The notes under the pieces: generated by a model
Told to the model about the DNA's origin: nothing
The model's input: the letters and a program-made list of their open reading frames with translations, nothing else
Database searches by the model: none
Position numbers and translations under genes: made by a program
Origin: CALIKS01 sp964440295
Lineage (GTDB): Archaea > Thermoproteota > Nitrososphaeria_A > Caldarchaeales > Calditenuaceae
Direction of reading: 5' to 3'
NCBI GenBank assembly: GCA_964440295.1
Contig: CAYTRT010000004.1
Coordinates: 1 to 60,628 of the forward strand
DNA: 60,628 nt
Part shown: in pieces, positions 59,557-60,628 of the stretch
How positions within the stretch are numbered: the first letter of the stretch is position 1
How the letters are laid out: each line of letters opens with the position of its first letter

Positions 59557-60374
59557 GTGGTGAGAACTCATAGTAGTTATGAAAATTTGGAGCGAATAAC
59601 TAGGAGGTGGTGGTTCTACTTACTTTTGCTCGCCTTATTATTCTTTGATCCTTCTTACTCCTCAGTGGCGGGCTTCGTTATGAATGAGAGGACCGGCGAG
59701 CTAATAAGTGAGATACTTAGACACGCTCTAAAGCCATATAAACCACATATGCCAGTCCTCCACGTCGTCGTGATCTTGCTCGTTGCCGCTGTATTGATTT
59801 ACGGCAATAGGGTTGGAAAATCTTCACTGCTTTCGTCGGAGTTAATTATCTCCTCATAGCATTTCTCCAAAGCACTGCCATTACAGAAAATTACGGACTG
59901 GGAGTAATTACCGTGAATGTCATTTAGTTTTCAATTATTGGTCTACTCTGACTATGGGAGGCGAGGATCGGAAGAACGGATTATACATTCCGCAGGCAAC
60001 CATTCTGGAGATACTGGATTGTGCCTTTGGCAGTATTGGCATTCTGGAGTCCAGACAAGCCATGGGACTTTAACCCAATCTACTTGCTTACCTCTGATGC
60101 CCCACTCGCATTCTGCCTCATGACTCCGATCTATCTATCAATATTTTATCTCCTCTGCCCCAGAATCAACCTGCCTGCTATAAGAGTAACGAGCTTCATA
60201 GGAGCCTTGCTAGGCATCTTTAACACAGGAATAGGTTTTATGATATGGGGCAGCGAGGGCCTATATCATGGATTCATACACATGCCCCTGCTGATAATAT
60301 CCTTGTGCTGTTTCATACAGTCCATCAAAGAGACCCACACTTCTGGACAGGAGCTTAGCTTCGCCTCCATGTAA
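59557..60374 (+). pseudogene. Decayed polytopic membrane protein
   Basis: Three consecutive pieces form one hydrophobic protein of about 270 codons. The first runs from GTG 59557 (YLLLLALLFFDPSYSSVAGF, then HMPVLHVVVILLVAAVLIYG) and shifts frame near 59815. The second continues FTAFVGVNYLLIAFLQSTAI and hits TAG 59925 and TGA 59949. The third runs from there (RYWIVPLAVLAFWSPDKPWD, FNPIYLLTSDAPLAFCLMTP) to the stop at 60374. Both stops could be former Trp codons. It resembles a conserved membrane protein family that I cannot name. At least three inactivating changes make it a pseudogene. Confidence 0.65.
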
Positions 60375-60472
60375 TTGTATATAGTCAGCTGAATAGACTC
60401 TCCTTCTTTTTAGGAGAAATTTCCCACATCCCAGCCGTCAGCATCGCATTTCGTTTTTAGTACTCAGCCACG

Positions 60473-60628
60473 TTATAGCTTGGTGTACGTCTCTACTTCT
60501 AGTTGCTTTGCCGCTTCTAGAGCCTTCTCATCAATATACGGCGTGACAATTATCAGCCTATCCGGCCTCCTACCAGTCTTCTCCTCGTATAGCTCGGCCT
60601 TTCTCTTGAACTGTAGTACATCCGATGC
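60473..60628 (-). CDS. C-terminal end of a DUF3782-like nuclease-fold protein, leaves the window
   Basis: The minus-strand frame from the right edge to TAA at 60473 encodes about 51 residues: SDVLQFKRKAELYEEKTGRR, PDRLIIVTPYIDEKALEAAK, then a short end. This is the typical tail of archaeal DUF3782 proteins, which have a PD-(D/E)XK-like domain and a coiled-coil N-terminus and are often found in many copies. The domain is only partly in view, so the call rests on the tail. Confidence 0.55.
   Translation of the reverse strand, partial: ASDVLQFKRKAELYEEKTGRRPDRLIIVTPYIDEKALEAAKQLEVETYTKL

Noticed and set aside
1..60628. CRISPR array, integrated provirus or rRNA operon
   Set aside because: No regularly spaced repeats, no structural virus genes or integrase, and no 16S/23S/5S sequence were seen anywhere in the window.

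Overview
The window looks like a chromosomal scaffold of a thermophilic archaeon of the TACK/Thermoproteota side, probably metagenome-assembled. The evidence is the archaeal/eukaryotic-type proteins (uS4, uS11, eS17, eS26, eS27, eL18, eL42, eL43, RNA polymerase subunit D, exosome Rrp4/Rrp41/Rrp42, SBDS, proteasome alpha, prefoldin, KEOPS Pcc1, Alba, GrpE, type II methionine aminopeptidase), an archaeal SRP RNA, a GC-rich initiator tRNA, TATA-box promoters close to start codons, and many TTG/GTG starts. eS26, DUF1512, DUF2070 and GrpE together suggest a Nitrososphaeria/Caldarchaeales (Aigarchaeota)-like lineage; that placement is inference. Two runs of 100 N mark scaffold joins. One is a true gap inside prs. 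The other is flanked by the same 55 bases on both sides and is almost certainly a false gap inside rlmE.

Layout. 1-2 kb: initiator tRNA, a cyclophilin-like protein, then a 1.1-kb graveyard of decayed accessory genes (Fur-like fragment, frameshifted antitoxin, TnpB tail, ParB-like fragment). 2-10.5 kb: uS11, a DUF2203 protein with an Hsp20-like tail, uS4, ProRS, HtpX, eS26, a phosphatase, PRPP synthetase, tRNA-G10 methyltransferase and an AsnRS-derived asparagine synthetase candidate. 10.5-20 kb: a glycosyltransferase, a MacB-like ABC operon with a surface protein, eS17, IPP isomerase, an AN1-finger/site-2-protease fusion, DUF1512, Map. 20-28 kb: TrpRS, SRP RNA, GrpE, RlmE, an AbrB-PhoU regulator, an ornithine-cyclodeaminase-family enzyme, an aKMT-like methyltransferase and the PIN-ATPase PINA. 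28-33 kb: a branched-chain amino acid operon (leuA/cimA-ilvB-two ACT proteins-ilvC) behind a possibly structured leader.

33-40.5 kb: eS27, eL42, a protein mannosyltransferase, Alba, DUF2070 and pyrimidine genes including a PyrF-PyrE fusion in the reverse of the animal order. 40.6-44.3 kb: TenA-like and acylphosphatase/coiled-coil genes, a DUF6062-like protein, then an AT-rich accessory island with an EVE-like/PD-(D/E)XK nuclease gene broken by one amber codon and a 37-residue zinc-ribbon protein. 44.4-47.8 kb: rpoD-eL18-uL13, an unknown protein where uS9 is usual, and an ACT protein plus homoserine dehydrogenase. 55.9-47.8 kb (minus strand): a proteasome/SBDS/exosome/KEOPS/prefoldin superoperon running into a DHH phosphoesterase and an ECF transporter module without an S component. 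56-60.6 kb: MoaA, RNase HI, rhomboid protease, a peroxiredoxin with a 5' frameshift, a decayed membrane protein and the end of a DUF3782-like gene.

Most of the window is housekeeping (translation, RNA decay, proteostasis, amino acid and pyrimidine synthesis). The candidates for something less described are the EVE-nuclease gene, the twin single-ACT regulators with their RNA leader, the DUF2203-Hsp20 and AN1-S2P fusions, the reversed UMP synthase, and a set of broken accessory genes.
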